Assembly: GCA_025345505.1 (NCBI GenBank)
Contig: JANVCC010000018.1
Coordinates: 41,307,745-41,371,744 of the forward strand
Length of the DNA: 64,000 nt
Origin: Todiramphus chloris collaris
Taxonomy: Eukaryota; Chordata; Aves; Coraciiformes; Alcedinidae
Direction of reading: 5' to 3'
A program made the translations under genes and the position numbers. This document shows, piece by piece, positions 40,098-51,467 of the stretch (position 1 is its first letter; the number at the start of each line of letters is the position of its first letter). Under the pieces are notes generated by a model. It saw nothing but the letters and a program-made list of their open reading frames with translations. It ran no database searches and was not told where the DNA came from.

Positions 40098-40512
40098 ACA
40101 GGCTACTGTTCTCCCAGACTGCTCCAGTGCAGGCCTCCCTCAGAGTCATGGACTTTGGGATGAGTGTCCTGCTACAGGGTGGGGTGCTCTACAGGCTGCA
40201 GATGGGATCCTTCTCCACTGTTCACCTCTAAGGGCTGGAAGGACTCAGCCTGCCATCTCACCACAGGTCAAAGTGGAATTGCTGCTCCAGTGTACCTCCT
40301 CTACTTCTTACTCACTGCCCTCAGTGTCCACATGGTTGTGTCTACCAGGTGCCAGCTCTCTCCAAACCAAAAGTGCTCCCAAAACAAAGGAACCTGCCCA
40401 ACAGGTTTTCCTCTCTTAAATATGCTATCACACAGGTGCTGATTGTCTCCGTCTTGTCCAGAGGTGGGGCCAATCTGGAGCTGAGGGAGCTTCTTGAAGC
40501 TTCTTACAGCAG
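40098..40512 (-). mobile_element. Degenerate avian ERV LTR, left part of a split copy
   Basis: The text has the same type of order as the LTR at 12.5-13.3 kb: ctgctcc and ctgcag phrases, a ttgctgctccagtgtacctcc tract, and a ctcttaaatatgctatcacacaggtgctgattg tract. It ends at cttcttacagcag. The 3' part of this LTR (low-coordinate side) is missing or unrecognisable. The right part continues after the inserted LTR, at 41,280. The minus orientation follows from comparison with the 12.5 kb copy. Confidence 0.65.
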
Positions 40513-40825
40513 TGTCTTGGTATAAGTGAGAACAGAACTAATTCTGTTCAGTGATTTTACTCTTCAGCTCAATTCTTATAACTAACTGCACTGTCTGAAG
40601 TTAGCAGCAGGTTTTCGCAGGCAGTGTCTGCTTCTAGCAGTGATAACTCTCCATATTTAGAGTTAGTACCAAGGATTGGTGTGCAGACCAAGGCCACTGC
40701 TGGATCTTCTGTATGATGTTGGGGGGTGCAGAAAGTGAAAAGCTGCACCTGCAGGGAGCAGTGGACACGACAGGTGACCCTAAACTGGTCAGCAAGGTAT
40801 TCCAGCCTATATATGTCATATTCGG

Positions 40826-40832
40826 TATAAAG
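40826..40832 (+). promoter_or_regulatory. Putative LTR TATA box
   Basis: TATAAAG followed by ctgaggga. The same TATAAAGCTGAGGGA block is present in the inverted copy at 51.9 kb, so it is a conserved part of this LTR family. Its position, in the first half of the LTR and upstream of the polyadenylation signal, fits a core promoter. Present activity is unknown. Confidence 0.5.
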
Positions 40833-41137
40833 CTGAGGGATTTCAAGGATCAAGCTCTTCCAGCTTCTTCCTTGCTTCTTCAATGGCTGGCACCCAAGGA
40901 TGATTCTGTCCGTTCTGCCTTCAATCCCGATCTGTGTGTTTCTGAATCTGGTATCAGAATCCAACTCCTGTTGCCATCTGCCATTGGGCCCAGTCTGGGA
41001 CTTCCGCTGTGCCTGCGCCACAGCATCAGTGATGATAGTGATGTACTAGCTGCTGCCAGGGAGGGGGTTGGGTTTGATACTAGTTTTTTTATATAGTTAT
41101 ATATATATTCCATTTCATTATCATTATTTTCTTTTTC

Positions 41138-41143
41138 ATTAAA
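41138..41143 (+). terminator. Putative LTR polyadenylation signal ATTAAA
   Basis: ATTAAA followed by gctgttctag, shared in equivalent position with the inverted copy (minus-strand ATTAAA at 51,606-51,611). Confidence 0.45.
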
Positions 41144-41279
41144 GCTGTTCTAGTTTCCTTTTCTAATTGCTAAGTCTCTCTCCCTTATTCCCTTTCTCTT
41201 CCCCTTTGATGAGGGAGGGGGGTTAACGGAGAGTGTCTGTTGTAGGTCTAGTAGGCTGCCCTGACCCTAAACTGTGACA

Positions 41280-41340
41280 AGAATCCATGCCAGTAGTGCT
41301 CTCCCCTGCTACCAAAACCTCACCTTGCACAAACCCAACA
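41280..41340 (-). mobile_element. Right part of the LTR split by the 40.5-41.3 kb insertion
   Basis: Immediately after the inserted LTR the sequence resumes with ctctcccctgctaccaaaacctcacc and ends aaacccaaca. This matches the 5' end of the host LTR type, whose counterpart in the 12.5 kb copy reads actgccagcaccttgg, then ccaataca. It is the other half of the LTR at 40,098-40,512. Confidence 0.65.
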
Positions 41341-42957
41341 CGATAGTGTTTTCACCTCAGATACTCACTCACATTTTCATGTCTAATTTCTTATCTGGAA
41401 CTCTAATCTTATCTTCACTGTTACATTTTCCAAATAATCTAAGTAATTAAGAGTTGTGATCTTATTCTTCCATGTACTTTCAGATTCTCTCAGCTTACTA
41501 ACATCCACAGATTTTGTAAGTGTACAGGCATGCACGCCACATCTTTTATAGCTGTAATAAAAAATGTTGGAGTCAACAACATGGACCTACCTGTTATATC
41601 CTGTGCAAGCACTTTTAACTACATAGAGCAGGATTTTTCAATCATGTACTTTGTGGTGATTACATGTCTGTCTGCAATCTCTACCAATAACTTGTAAGTA
41701 GTCCACTCAATTTATAGAGGGTTTGTTTGTGTGTTTGTTTCACCAGTGTTTTCCATTAAATCATAAGAATAGTGTTCATTTATCTATGAAATATTTTCTT
41801 GGATGTTAAAGGTCCACAGAGCAAAAAATTCATCCATCACTCATCTAAGCCACCTGTGGCCAATGTAGTATTCACATACAAGATAGATTCTGATATAGCT
41901 CTTCTCAGAGTCCTTTCCTGTGAATCGCTCCACAAAGGGACACAGACAAATAACTCCGGCCTGAGGTTAAAGTAACTAAATCAATCAGGTAAAAACACTG
42001 GACTTAGTGCAAGTAATTGCTGAACATAATATATAACAAAAGTTGCAGATGGTAAGGTGGGTGGAAAGTTGTAATTTCACAGGTAGCTAAAGGGCAGTAC
42101 TGGGGACATTTCAGGTCATAGAATCTTGCAAGGCCAGAATTACTTGGGTAACTTTACCCTTGAGGAAAATCACAACATATTCCTGTGGTACATGGCTAGA
42201 AATACACTTAGACTAGAGAAGAAAAGAACTCGTACCTTGGTGATGCCGTAAGTTTTAGTCATCTGCATATCACAGTAACCAGTGGAGGTACAGAAGGATG
42301 TATGACAGTATTCATTTTGCTGTAGACACGTGGTTATTTAATATCTGGACTGTGATTGTATGGGTCAAGTGGCAGCAAAGCTGAATACAGTATGACAATT
42401 GAAATGAAGTGCTTCAGGGTTGTCCTTGATCAAAATCTGACAGTTTACATCCAACGGCTCCAGCAATACTTTCCCTGTGTAGTTTGAACACCCTGTGAGT
42501 AAGACACATTCTACTGTGGAAGTGCAGTGATGAGTGCAGTGTGGGAAAGGAATGTTTCAGTTCCTGCACTCCTTGAATAGTGCTAATGGAACTGGTGCAC
42601 ACAGAGGACAAACATCTGAGCTCATTTTCCTACGCATGACACATTTCACCTTGATTGTATTCCAATACTGCAATGATGCACATTAAGGGATTTTTCAATT
42701 TTATGGCAAAACTCTACAGCAATACGGAATGTTATTCTGCTTACCTTCCTGCCACAACAGGCTATATAAATAAAAGAAGGAACACTCTTGAATTTACTCT
42801 TATTTTATTTATTCATAAACTATTTGAGTTAATTATTAAGCCTGCAACAAGCATAAAAATGTTAAATTTTGCAAGCACACTACTAACTTGTAGACTGCCT
42901 CTGGTGTGGGGTTTTTTTGTTTGTGATTTTTTTCACCATGGGAAAAATCTAGAGTGA
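41341..42957. other. Unique AT-rich DNA, no gene seen
   Basis: No exon or transposon is recognised. The frames at 42,414-42,611 (minus) and 42,655-42,957 (plus) match nothing I know and are of chance length. Confidence 0.55.
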
Positions 42958-43597
42958 GGAAGATGTACCCTTGGTGGAAGACAATCAGGTCAGGGAATAT
43001 TTAAGCAAACTGGACATATGTAAGCCCATGGACTGTAATGGGATGCACCCATGATGGCACCCATGGCAGACGTCACTGCAAGGCCACCCTTGATAATCCT
43101 TGATTTATCATGGCAACTGAAAAGTACCTGAAGAGTGTCAGAAAGCAAAAATCACTGCCATCTTCAAGAAGGAGGATGCAGGTAGCTACAAGCCAGTCAA
43201 CCTCACATTGATCTCTGTGAAGGTGATGGAACAGCTAATCCTGAAAACAATTTCCAGGTATATGAAAGACAAGAGAGTCATCAGGAGTAGTCAGCATAGC
43301 GTCATCAAGGGCATGTCATACTTAACCAATTTGATAAACTTCTACAATGAAACAATGGGCCTTGTAATGGGTATTGTCCAACTGGACTTCAGTAAGGTCT
43401 TTGACACTTCCATAAGATCCTCATAGACCAGCTGTTGATGTGTATGCTTGATGAGGAGACAGTGAAGTGAATTGAAAACTGGCTAAACTGGCCCAGAGGA
43501 TAGTGGTCAGTGAGACAAAGTCTTGTTGAAGGCCAGTAACTGGTGGTGTACCCCAGAGATCAACACTGACTCCAATCCTGTTTACATAAATTGCTTA
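42958..43597 (+). mobile_element. CR1-like LINE fragment, both ends missing
   Basis: A plus-strand stretch of ORF2 with worn reverse transcriptase segments. One open frame (43,208-43,426) reads ISVKVMEQLILKTISRYM, SSQHSVIKGMSYLTNLINFYN and VQLDFSKVFDTS. These correspond to the SVPGKVMEQ, QHGFxKGxSCLTNL and [11 protein letters not shown] parts of the family. Downstream, ggtggtgtaccccagagatcaacactgac corresponds to the VPQGSVLGP loop in altered form. Similarity ends near 43,597. The fragment is more diverged than the copies at 22 kb and 57 kb and lacks any 3' end. Confidence 0.8.
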
Positions 43598-44097
43598 CTA
43601 AAAAAAATATAAATCATTAGTAACTCAGATCCATGCCCTGCAGAAATAAAATACCAAAATTATATTTACAACATTTGCTGTGTAGTTTAAGAACTTTCCC
43701 AAATAATTTAGCACCTTTGTGAGAAAGATGACACTCTTTTTGCCTAAATCACTGAGGTATTCCTTTTTATATCTTAACAGCTTTTCTATCAAAAGAAAGA
43801 TATAACTGAGCCATCAATAAAATACTTTAATCTGATTCAATCACTAGAGACTCCAAAAAGATTCAAGATACTTGATGTTATTCATATATCAAATACTGCA
43901 CACTACAAAACACCTACATAAAGTAGGTGCCTTTATGTTACTACTTTTCTGAATTTGGGTCACTGAGTACTTGTCACTGTTCGCATTTTCTTTGAAACTT
44001 TTTTCTTCCTCAGAAGTCCAGGTGTCTTGATGGTTTATACATTTTAATTTCTCTGAATGATTTGCATGAAGAATAAGGATCTTCATTCATTTGTCTG
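43598..44097. other. Unique DNA between a CR1 fragment and an LTR
   Basis: Five hundred bases of AT-rich sequence in which I see no gene or repeat. Confidence 0.55.
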
Positions 44098-44427
44098 TGT
44101 TATGGTTTAAACTCTGCTGACAACTAAACACCATGCAACTTCTCACCCACTGCTCCCCCCACACCCTTAACCCCTCCAGCCCCCTCCTGTGGGATGGGAA
44201 GGAGAATAAGGAGGAAAGAAGTGAAACACCGTGGGATGACATAAGGATGGTTTAATAGAACAACATAAAGACAGAAGAAACTACAGTAATAACAACAATA
44301 TTAATGATTATTAATAATAATTATTATTATTATAAAATATCCCATTCTCTGGTTTCTTGTTTATCCCAGCTGTGGCCCCTCCCAGCTGATTATGAAAATT
44401 AACCCTATCCTACCCAAACCCAGGACA
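44098..44427 (-). mobile_element. Short solo ERV LTR, about 330 bp
   Basis: Bounded by TGTTATGG and CCAGGACA, giving TG...CA ends. The order is like an avian ERV LTR: a gacaactaaacacc tract, a C-rich acttctcacccactgctcc tract, gggatgggaaggagaa, then ggtttaatagaacaa, and finally attaaccctatcctacccaaacccaggaca. The minus-strand CTATTAAACC would serve as polyadenylation signal. An AAT-rich microsatellite lies inside at 44,287-44,335. It is shorter than expected, so an internal deletion is likely. No target duplication is visible. Confidence 0.65.
44287..44335. repeat. Imperfect (AAT)n/(ATT)n microsatellite
   Basis: About 49 bases built mainly of aat, aac and att units, located inside the short LTR. 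Confidence 0.8.
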
Positions 44428-47055
44428 GCCTAACAAGTACGGCTATAGCACTATTTTCTTTCTACTAATGTATCCTTATATACTACTTGACCTCTGCTGG
44501 TAGTCCAGAATAACTCTGGTCTTCCACACAACTATAATATGGCAGTCCTACATCTGACTCAAATATCCTCCAGTATCTTGAATGGTACAAATTGCCTATA
44601 TTTATCTAACTGAATAAAGCCCAAGGCATAACTTTCTTTCTTTTGACAAGTTATTTAATTGTTACAAAATTTTGGATAGACTGGATTCTATGTTTAAGAT
44701 TCAATGGCAAAAAAAAAGTTTAGTATTTCTGTCTGAGGATGTCTCATCACCAATATCAGTTCTAATGTCAAGATATTTCCCAAGCAGAATGCAAGCTGTC
44801 TTCTAGGAAATTAAGCCTCTCTATCAATAATTTTGCATCACAATTCAGGACTGCAATTCAACAAAAGAAGTTGAAAGAGGTGGCATTCAATTTCTTCATT
44901 TAAGAACATATATTTTGAGTTTGTTGAGTGGAATGCATTTGCAGCACAAGTCCTTGAATGACAAGATAACACATACAACCTTGTAGTTCATTATAATCTA
45001 CTCTTTTCTTGTCTGTTAGTACCAAAAACTTAGGACAAATATCATCAATCTTCCAGATGATCATCTGAAAAACATTCACCACTTTGTTGCAATATGAAGA
45101 ATATTGATAGTCTGGACTTATACCAAACACTTCTGCAATTAAGGAATATAGGCTATGTGAAAACATCTTTCCCTTAACCATCTCATATTTCAATTTGCAC
45201 AAAAAGGCTGTAAATAGGTGAATTAACGTATGCTGTCACTGTCAATAATGAAGCTATTAGAAAAATCAAACCAAGTGGAACAAGAGAAAAACCTGTTTTC
45301 CAGACAATGGCACAAGACTTAAGATGTCATTACTGAGATGCCTCAGAACTACTAATATTAAAGGAAGTCATATTACAGTTTCTGTTGTGGAAAATGAAAC
45401 AAAAACTGAATAATACAAGGGAAGATAATTCAACACTTGTTGTAATAAATTTCTTTTCTGAATTGACCATTCTTTATTTCATTTCAGCACTTTCTTATAC
45501 AGTCATATTTATATTTTAAATTATTTATTTGACCACTGCTTTCTTAAGAGGAAAGGCATAGGATTAAACAATGGATGTTAAACTGCCAGGCAAACACAGT
45601 AATCCAGAGGAAATCAGGCTTTTTGTTTGCTTTTTTTTTTTACATTGTCACTAAAGTTAGTCCAAAAAGGATTTATTCTTACATCCTTTAACAGCATTTA
45701 TGTTTTAGATGCTAGATGAAAAAAATCCTTCCTAAGCTGTCTTTGTTCCCTGTGTAAGTACCTTCTATCCAGATAGCCAGATAGACTTTGCTGCCCTTTG
45801 AAGTCTGAACTGGCTACATAAGAAAGTCATGCACCTATTTTAGGGGCCCTAGCTTACTTAGACTTAGTCCCAGGCCATTTTCTTTTCTTAGAGCTTTTCA
45901 AAATGTGTCAGAGAGGAAAACCTGATCATGATCTTTTGATTGCCCTGGAAAATACTTTCTTTTTCAATTTACTCATGCAACATTCCTGTAGAGCCTCTGA
46001 CAGGAAAAGACCACAAATTAAATAGCAGATGTCCTCTGACCTCCTCTGTCCATTCTTTCTATCATAATAGCATAGTTGTGCCAATTACTGCTGAATCCTC
46101 TTTTAGTTACTAAACATAAAAGATACCGAAAGCCCATTCCCAGAAAAAAAACAATGTCTGGCTTCTGAACTGGCACTGAGGTAGAACAGGGACTCTTCAA
46201 GTACTGAGTCTGGAAACCTATTCCTCCCAGACTATAGCACAGGAGGGGGATAACAGAGGACTCAATCTCCTGTGAGAACATGCCAACATAGAGTTAGCAC
46301 CAAGCAGATGTAATTGTCCTTCCTGCTTCATAGTTCCCATCTATATTATCAGAACAAATAAAGTTCTTTGATAGGTGTCACCTGACAAAGGCATTATCAA
46401 AGACTGCAGTGAGGAGGGAGATACCAAAGCAATGTTACACTCAAACTGTCAACAACCCTGCTTTTTGTGGCTTACTTCAGCTATTTACTGGAATAGAGGA
46501 GTTCTTTCCCAAGGCAGTGGTATAGGAAAGCACTGTCCAGTGCAAGTTGGGGAGCTTTATGTGAGGAAAGGATAAAGAAAATATTAATGAAGTTGTCAAT
46601 TGTTCCCAGCTGATTTTCAAAGGAAGAACTTTATTCAGTTTCACAGTTTAAAGAGAAGATAAATACACATAATATTTTAGGCATGATGAATTTCTTCCAA
46701 GGAAAAGTTATTAAATGGTAAAGCTTAAGTTATAAACCAAAGTGACTTTGATTTTTTTTTTTTTTTAATTGTCAACTTGGATCATATCAGTATGTTCCCA
46801 TGAGTTGTGTTAGTACAACTAAAGTGCTGGAAAATTGTTTAGCTTGGACAGGAATGTCCCAAGCAGGTGTCACTGGTGCATCATTTGGTGGATATGATTA
46901 TGATGTGAATCAACAGATATTCTTAAATAAACATTTATTTTTTCATTGTTAATATGTTTGTTTAACAAGAATATTCCAAGATACTCTCCTGTATTTTAGC
47001 ACACAAATATAAATATTGTACCCTGTGCTTTTCCTTCAGAAATAAGGTTACAAAC

Positions 47056-47095
47056 TGTGGAACAAGACTACATATTGTGGAACAAGACTACATAT
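47056..47095. repeat. Perfect tandem duplication of a 20 bp unit
   Basis: The unit tgtggaacaagactacatat occurs at 47,056-47,075 and identically at 47,076-47,095. Confidence 0.95.
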
Positions 47096-47240
47096 TATAC
47101 AGATTCCCAACTGGTATTATTTATTATCGGCACACCTAGTTCTTGTCCCAAAATAATCCTGAATTTATCTATCACTGTAATCCCTATTAATCACTGCAAT
47201 AACTGACATACCAGCTTTTGGACATAATTCATTAGCCACT

Positions 47241-47282
47241 TGTTGCTATTTTAAAGGGTATGTTGCTATTTTAAATGGGTAT
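47241..47282. repeat. Near-perfect tandem duplication of a 20 bp unit
   Basis: The unit tgttgctattttaaagggta at 47,241-47,260 is repeated from 47,261 with one inserted T. It lies only 145 bases after the other 20 bp duplication but has an unrelated sequence. Confidence 0.9.
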
Positions 47283-50200
47283 GTGCAGTGCAGTACCACT
47301 ACGTAGCTGTCACAGCCAACATAGATTGCCTCTCCTTTAATGTGAAGTTCATCACATCTTTTAAATTCTTCATTAAAATACACTGCTTTGAATTTATATT
47401 AACACATGTATTAAAAAAATTGAGTGAACATCGCCTACAAACACCAACACTTTCAAAGAAAGCACATTTTATAATAACTACAGGCTGAATGTCCCAGGGA
47501 AAAAAATCTTGCCTTGTTTATACTACTATTCGGTTCTGTACAGATACAGACTTCTTCCAGTCTTTGGGCCAACACAACAGCTGTAACATAAGGTATACTG
47601 GCTACATTACTCTGCAGTGATATATTTCTATTTTTAATATATGAAAGCCCAGCATGCAATGATTCCACTTTGGACCGTTGTCAATATGCTACGAGAAACA
47701 CAATTTAAATCTTAGTGCTGAACATCCTGGTAATTTCTTGTTTCATCATCCAAATATTGCAGAACTGTGGGAATCAAGGCTTATAGGACTTCAAATTATT
47801 TTGATGAGATTTTAAAGTCTGTACTTATAAAAATGAATTAAAATTAACCTTAAAGTGAAACTAACTTACAAAGAAGAACTAGTGTAACTTTTAAGAAAAG
47901 TTATTATCCACGCATTTTCTTTGATTTGTGAAATACAATTATTAACCAGGAGACCCCTTTCATGAATTACTTCATCATAAACAGCTGAATTAAAATTTAA
48001 CATTTATTTTCCTCTTTTGAGAAACAAAGTGAGTGTAACTAATTTGGGACGATTTTCACTAAAACATTTGTTGCTTAATGAAATAATGTGCTAACCCATG
48101 AGAAGAAATGGTTTATATAATACATTACATCTGACAGGATTAGCCAATGAACAATAGTTTCATTAGTTACTTTGGTTTAATTGTACAGAAGTGAAATCAT
48201 ACCTTGCAGAAGTACATTGGCATAAGAAACATGTTTTTCATTTTTCACCAAAGGCAAAATCATTCCTATTGGTACTGAATGCACAAGAGAGAATGGAGGC
48301 AAGCAGAGGACACAGGAAGCTTGTCTGGGAACAGACATAGATATATTGGCTGTGTCCAAACTAAGAAATAGCTATGTTAATTTTTCAGTCTTTACCCCTT
48401 CATGCCAGGCAGAGTACACTGCAGATGCATTCCTGTATACACACACCCGTTTCCTTTCAGAAGATACAGAGTTCATAAGGAAGGATGATGGAGCATATCA
48501 AGACCTGAGAGATGGAAATTGCTGTCTGATCATCCAGTTCAGACATTCCTACTGAATGCGTAGGGATGGTCCAAAATTCCAGTGAAATTGTTTCTCCTCC
48601 AAGCATGCTGATAGGATGAGGCTTAAACCATTTCTTTTGCATACTTAGGGGAAAAAAAAATGCTCTAGTGCTGGATGAATAAAAAAGTAAAAATTAGAAG
48701 ACCTGTTTTGAAATGATTCAGAGCAGTAGCCTTTATCTACATACTCAAAATTGTTCCCTGCAGCAGGGGATCCCTCATCACCAACTACGGAGGAAATCTA
48801 AAGATACTTGGTTCCATGGGCTAGTGAGCATTTCTGAATACCAAGCCCTTAATGATATTTGACTGGAGTTTCAGTGTAAAGGTAAACTTTTAATGATCAA
48901 TTGTCCATACTCTCCTACATTTGATACAAAGGAAATTTGTTGTCAAGGAATCAAGTGGGCAGGGGGTTGGAGGGGTGGAGTGATGTGTGTGAACAGCAAC
49001 AACTAAATGTTTTGTAAAAAGAATGAAGAGTGACAGAAGTGCTTGCTGGCTTATTACTGTCTGCATGTTCAATGCCCAACCTTTTGAGATCCTGCCTGTT
49101 CTTTGAGGACATATTCACCTAAGTCTGTTAGGTCTTCATGATGCAAACAAACCTAACAATATAAAAATACACTGTGTATGTTCTTTGTGTGAGAATGCAC
49201 TATCTTTATATGGCATGATATACACCTCACTTTTTCTTTCCCTGCAGACTGTTTTACCTACTGTACTATAATAACAACCATAATGCTTATTTTGCCTTAG
49301 GATCCCCATGACACATATAAACATCCACTGCTGGGGAGAGGGAGGGAGCAAGGGTTGAAAGGGATGAGACTGAGCTTTTTTTTTTAACTTGCTTTCTTCA
49401 AGCATTACCACTATTATGCTTTTATAAGTTATTAGTGTTATGAGAGATGTCATTATGAAACAGAACAATGTGTGATGGTAACTGTGCCATTAAGGTCTGT
49501 AGTGGAACATTAATTATTGATCTTTGCCTCAGAAGCATCAGAATGTTGTATTAGAGCCACAATGAACTGTTCACCTTGCAAGCACTCAGCTGAACTATGT
49601 CATTCAAAGGGGACAAGGTTTAGCTCTGCTACTATATTTGGATCACTCTGAAGACTGCAATAGAGCTGCAAACACAGCTAAACTTGCCTAACAGAAATAG
49701 GATATCTGACACAAATATTCAGGACATTTTAAAATTAATTTTCAGTGTCTTATTCCTTGTTCTTCTTCTGATTCCCTTGCTTCCTGCAAACCATGCTTTT
49801 AGTGATAAGGGTCTGGTAGAGGGTTTATCACTCTTCTTAAGTGAGTGGTGTTGCAGTCAGTTCTATTGCTATCATTCAGGGATGAAAGAGCCTTGCAGGT
49901 AAACTGCCAGATTTACAAGCCAGTAGCCCTCCCTGGTAGACATTCTACCACAAGTAAATAATGGTCTACCTGCTGTGATGTGGGCTGAGATAAGTTCACA
50001 TGTGGCAGAACTCTGCTGAAAATCAATCACTGGGAGACAGTAAGGCCACTTCTTGTTGCAGTGACACCAGCAAAGCCTCTTTCCTTGCAGGAATTTTGAA
50101 GTTTCCTTCATTAATTTGAGCTACTGAAGAGTGACAGCCCCGCTGATAGAGAAACTCTCTGTTGTGTTGTTATACCATGTGGTGTCACATAGCACAGTCA

Positions 50201-51467
50201 TCCCCCTCTAGTCCCTGCTCTTCATAAGCATATGCCTTACTTTAGTGACTGACACATTATAGGACTAGAAAAATACTTTAGGTAGATATCTTTTAATCAC
50301 TTATGACTATATTTAATTTTACTTGACTCTTCTTCCTCTGTCCCCCTCATTTCTAACAGATTTCTGACCAACTTGTCTCTTACAGAAAGCACACTACATT
50401 CAATTCTGTCTCTTATTAAGGTTGTGCTGACTCTAAGAGAACATCTTTCCACTTTTTAAACCTAACAGACTGTGGACTTTTCACATTCACAGAAGTATAG
50501 GGTAGAAAGGTCGTTTTTCAAAAAACACTTCTTTACTGTAATTGCCTTTTTTCTGTCATTTTTCCCCTTGTTGATGGCCATTAAAAGAGGACTGACTGAC
50601 TGATGTCGTGATGTTGGTCAAACCTGGCCCTACAGATGACAGCTTGAGCCTGAGCAGGTGAGGTATCAGTCCATGGGGCTGGAAGACTAATTATTTTAAA
50701 GTCAGCATCCTCAAATTACAACTGTTCTGTCTCAGTGTTGTTGCTGTAGAATGTGGCAGGTTTTCAGACAAATGACAACAAGACACAGTAGTAGATAATC
50801 TAGTTTTGATAACATGCCAGGATGAAAACATCTAGATTAGACTGAGACATCCTAAGGGAAATTAAAATGCAGATATATTAATTTATAAAAATATAATCCT
50901 TGTCCCTAAAAGGAATTTCCCACTCTGTCATATGAACAACCAAGGTTAAAGGCCTAGGTTCTGTTGTGGTATGGTTTTGTTTTCTTTCAGTATCATCATG
51001 ATTGCTGAGTAAGAATAAGGTAAATTTTAGTTCCAGAGGCTTTCCAAGAGAGCAAGAAATTAACACAGGGAAGGAGATCCTTAGATCCTGTACTATAGGA
51101 ATAAAGTATATGAGGTATCAGTGATAGATCATGAGCCATCTGAATCAACTGCATTCTGGCAGAACAGATGCACTCCTTAGGTAAGACTACAGTGTTCTGC
51201 CAATGTAGCTATTTTGGGGAAAAGGTTTATAGATATAAAATCACACTGCCTGTCTGATAGAAGTTAGCAAAATCTCTGGAATGGATACAGCTATGGCAGC
51301 AAACAAGCGATTTTTCTCAGCTTAGCCTATGACCTGATGGAGGTAACATGGCTTTATAAACAAAGCTCTTCTTTTACAACATATAAAGTACCTCAGATAG
51401 GGAGCTCTGTCAACATATGTAAACATGATATATAGTGAGAAAAATCTGAGATATATCTATGGATAGG

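Larger units (their letters stand above)
40513..41279 (+). mobile_element. Solo ERV LTR, 767 bp, inserted in another LTR
   Basis: It starts TGTCTTGGTATAAGTG and ends CTAAACTGTGACA, giving the TG...CA ends of a retroviral LTR. A second copy, in the opposite orientation, lies at 51,468-52,243 and aligns by eye over its whole length, which sets both ends. A TATAAAG (40,826-40,832) and an ATTAAA (41,138-41,143) lie about 310 bp apart, consistent with promoter and polyadenylation signals. The 127- and 92-codon frames in this area are not genes. No internal retroviral sequence adjoins it. A target duplication is not obvious (flanks cagcag and agaatc). Confidence 0.8.
44428..51467. other. Unique AT-rich DNA, no gene seen
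   Basis: Seven kilobases without a recognisable exon, RNA gene or transposon. The minus-strand frames at 44,900-45,202 (100 codons), 46,018-46,281 (87) and 49,136-49,468 (110) match no family I know and lack convincing splice context. Two 20 bp tandem duplications lie at 47,056 and 47,241. Stretches near 46,836-46,990 and 47,905-48,180 look like candidate conserved non-coding elements; see findings. Confidence 0.6.

Noticed and set aside
40569..41021. 150-codon minus-strand frame
   Set aside because: It lies antisense inside the solo LTR, and the related LTR at 51.5-52.2 kb has a frame of similar size. It reflects LTR composition, not a gene.
12548..41340. The two minus-strand LTRs of similar type as a provirus
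   Set aside because: They are 27 kb apart with CR1 and unique DNA between, far beyond a retroviral genome, and no viral genes are seen.
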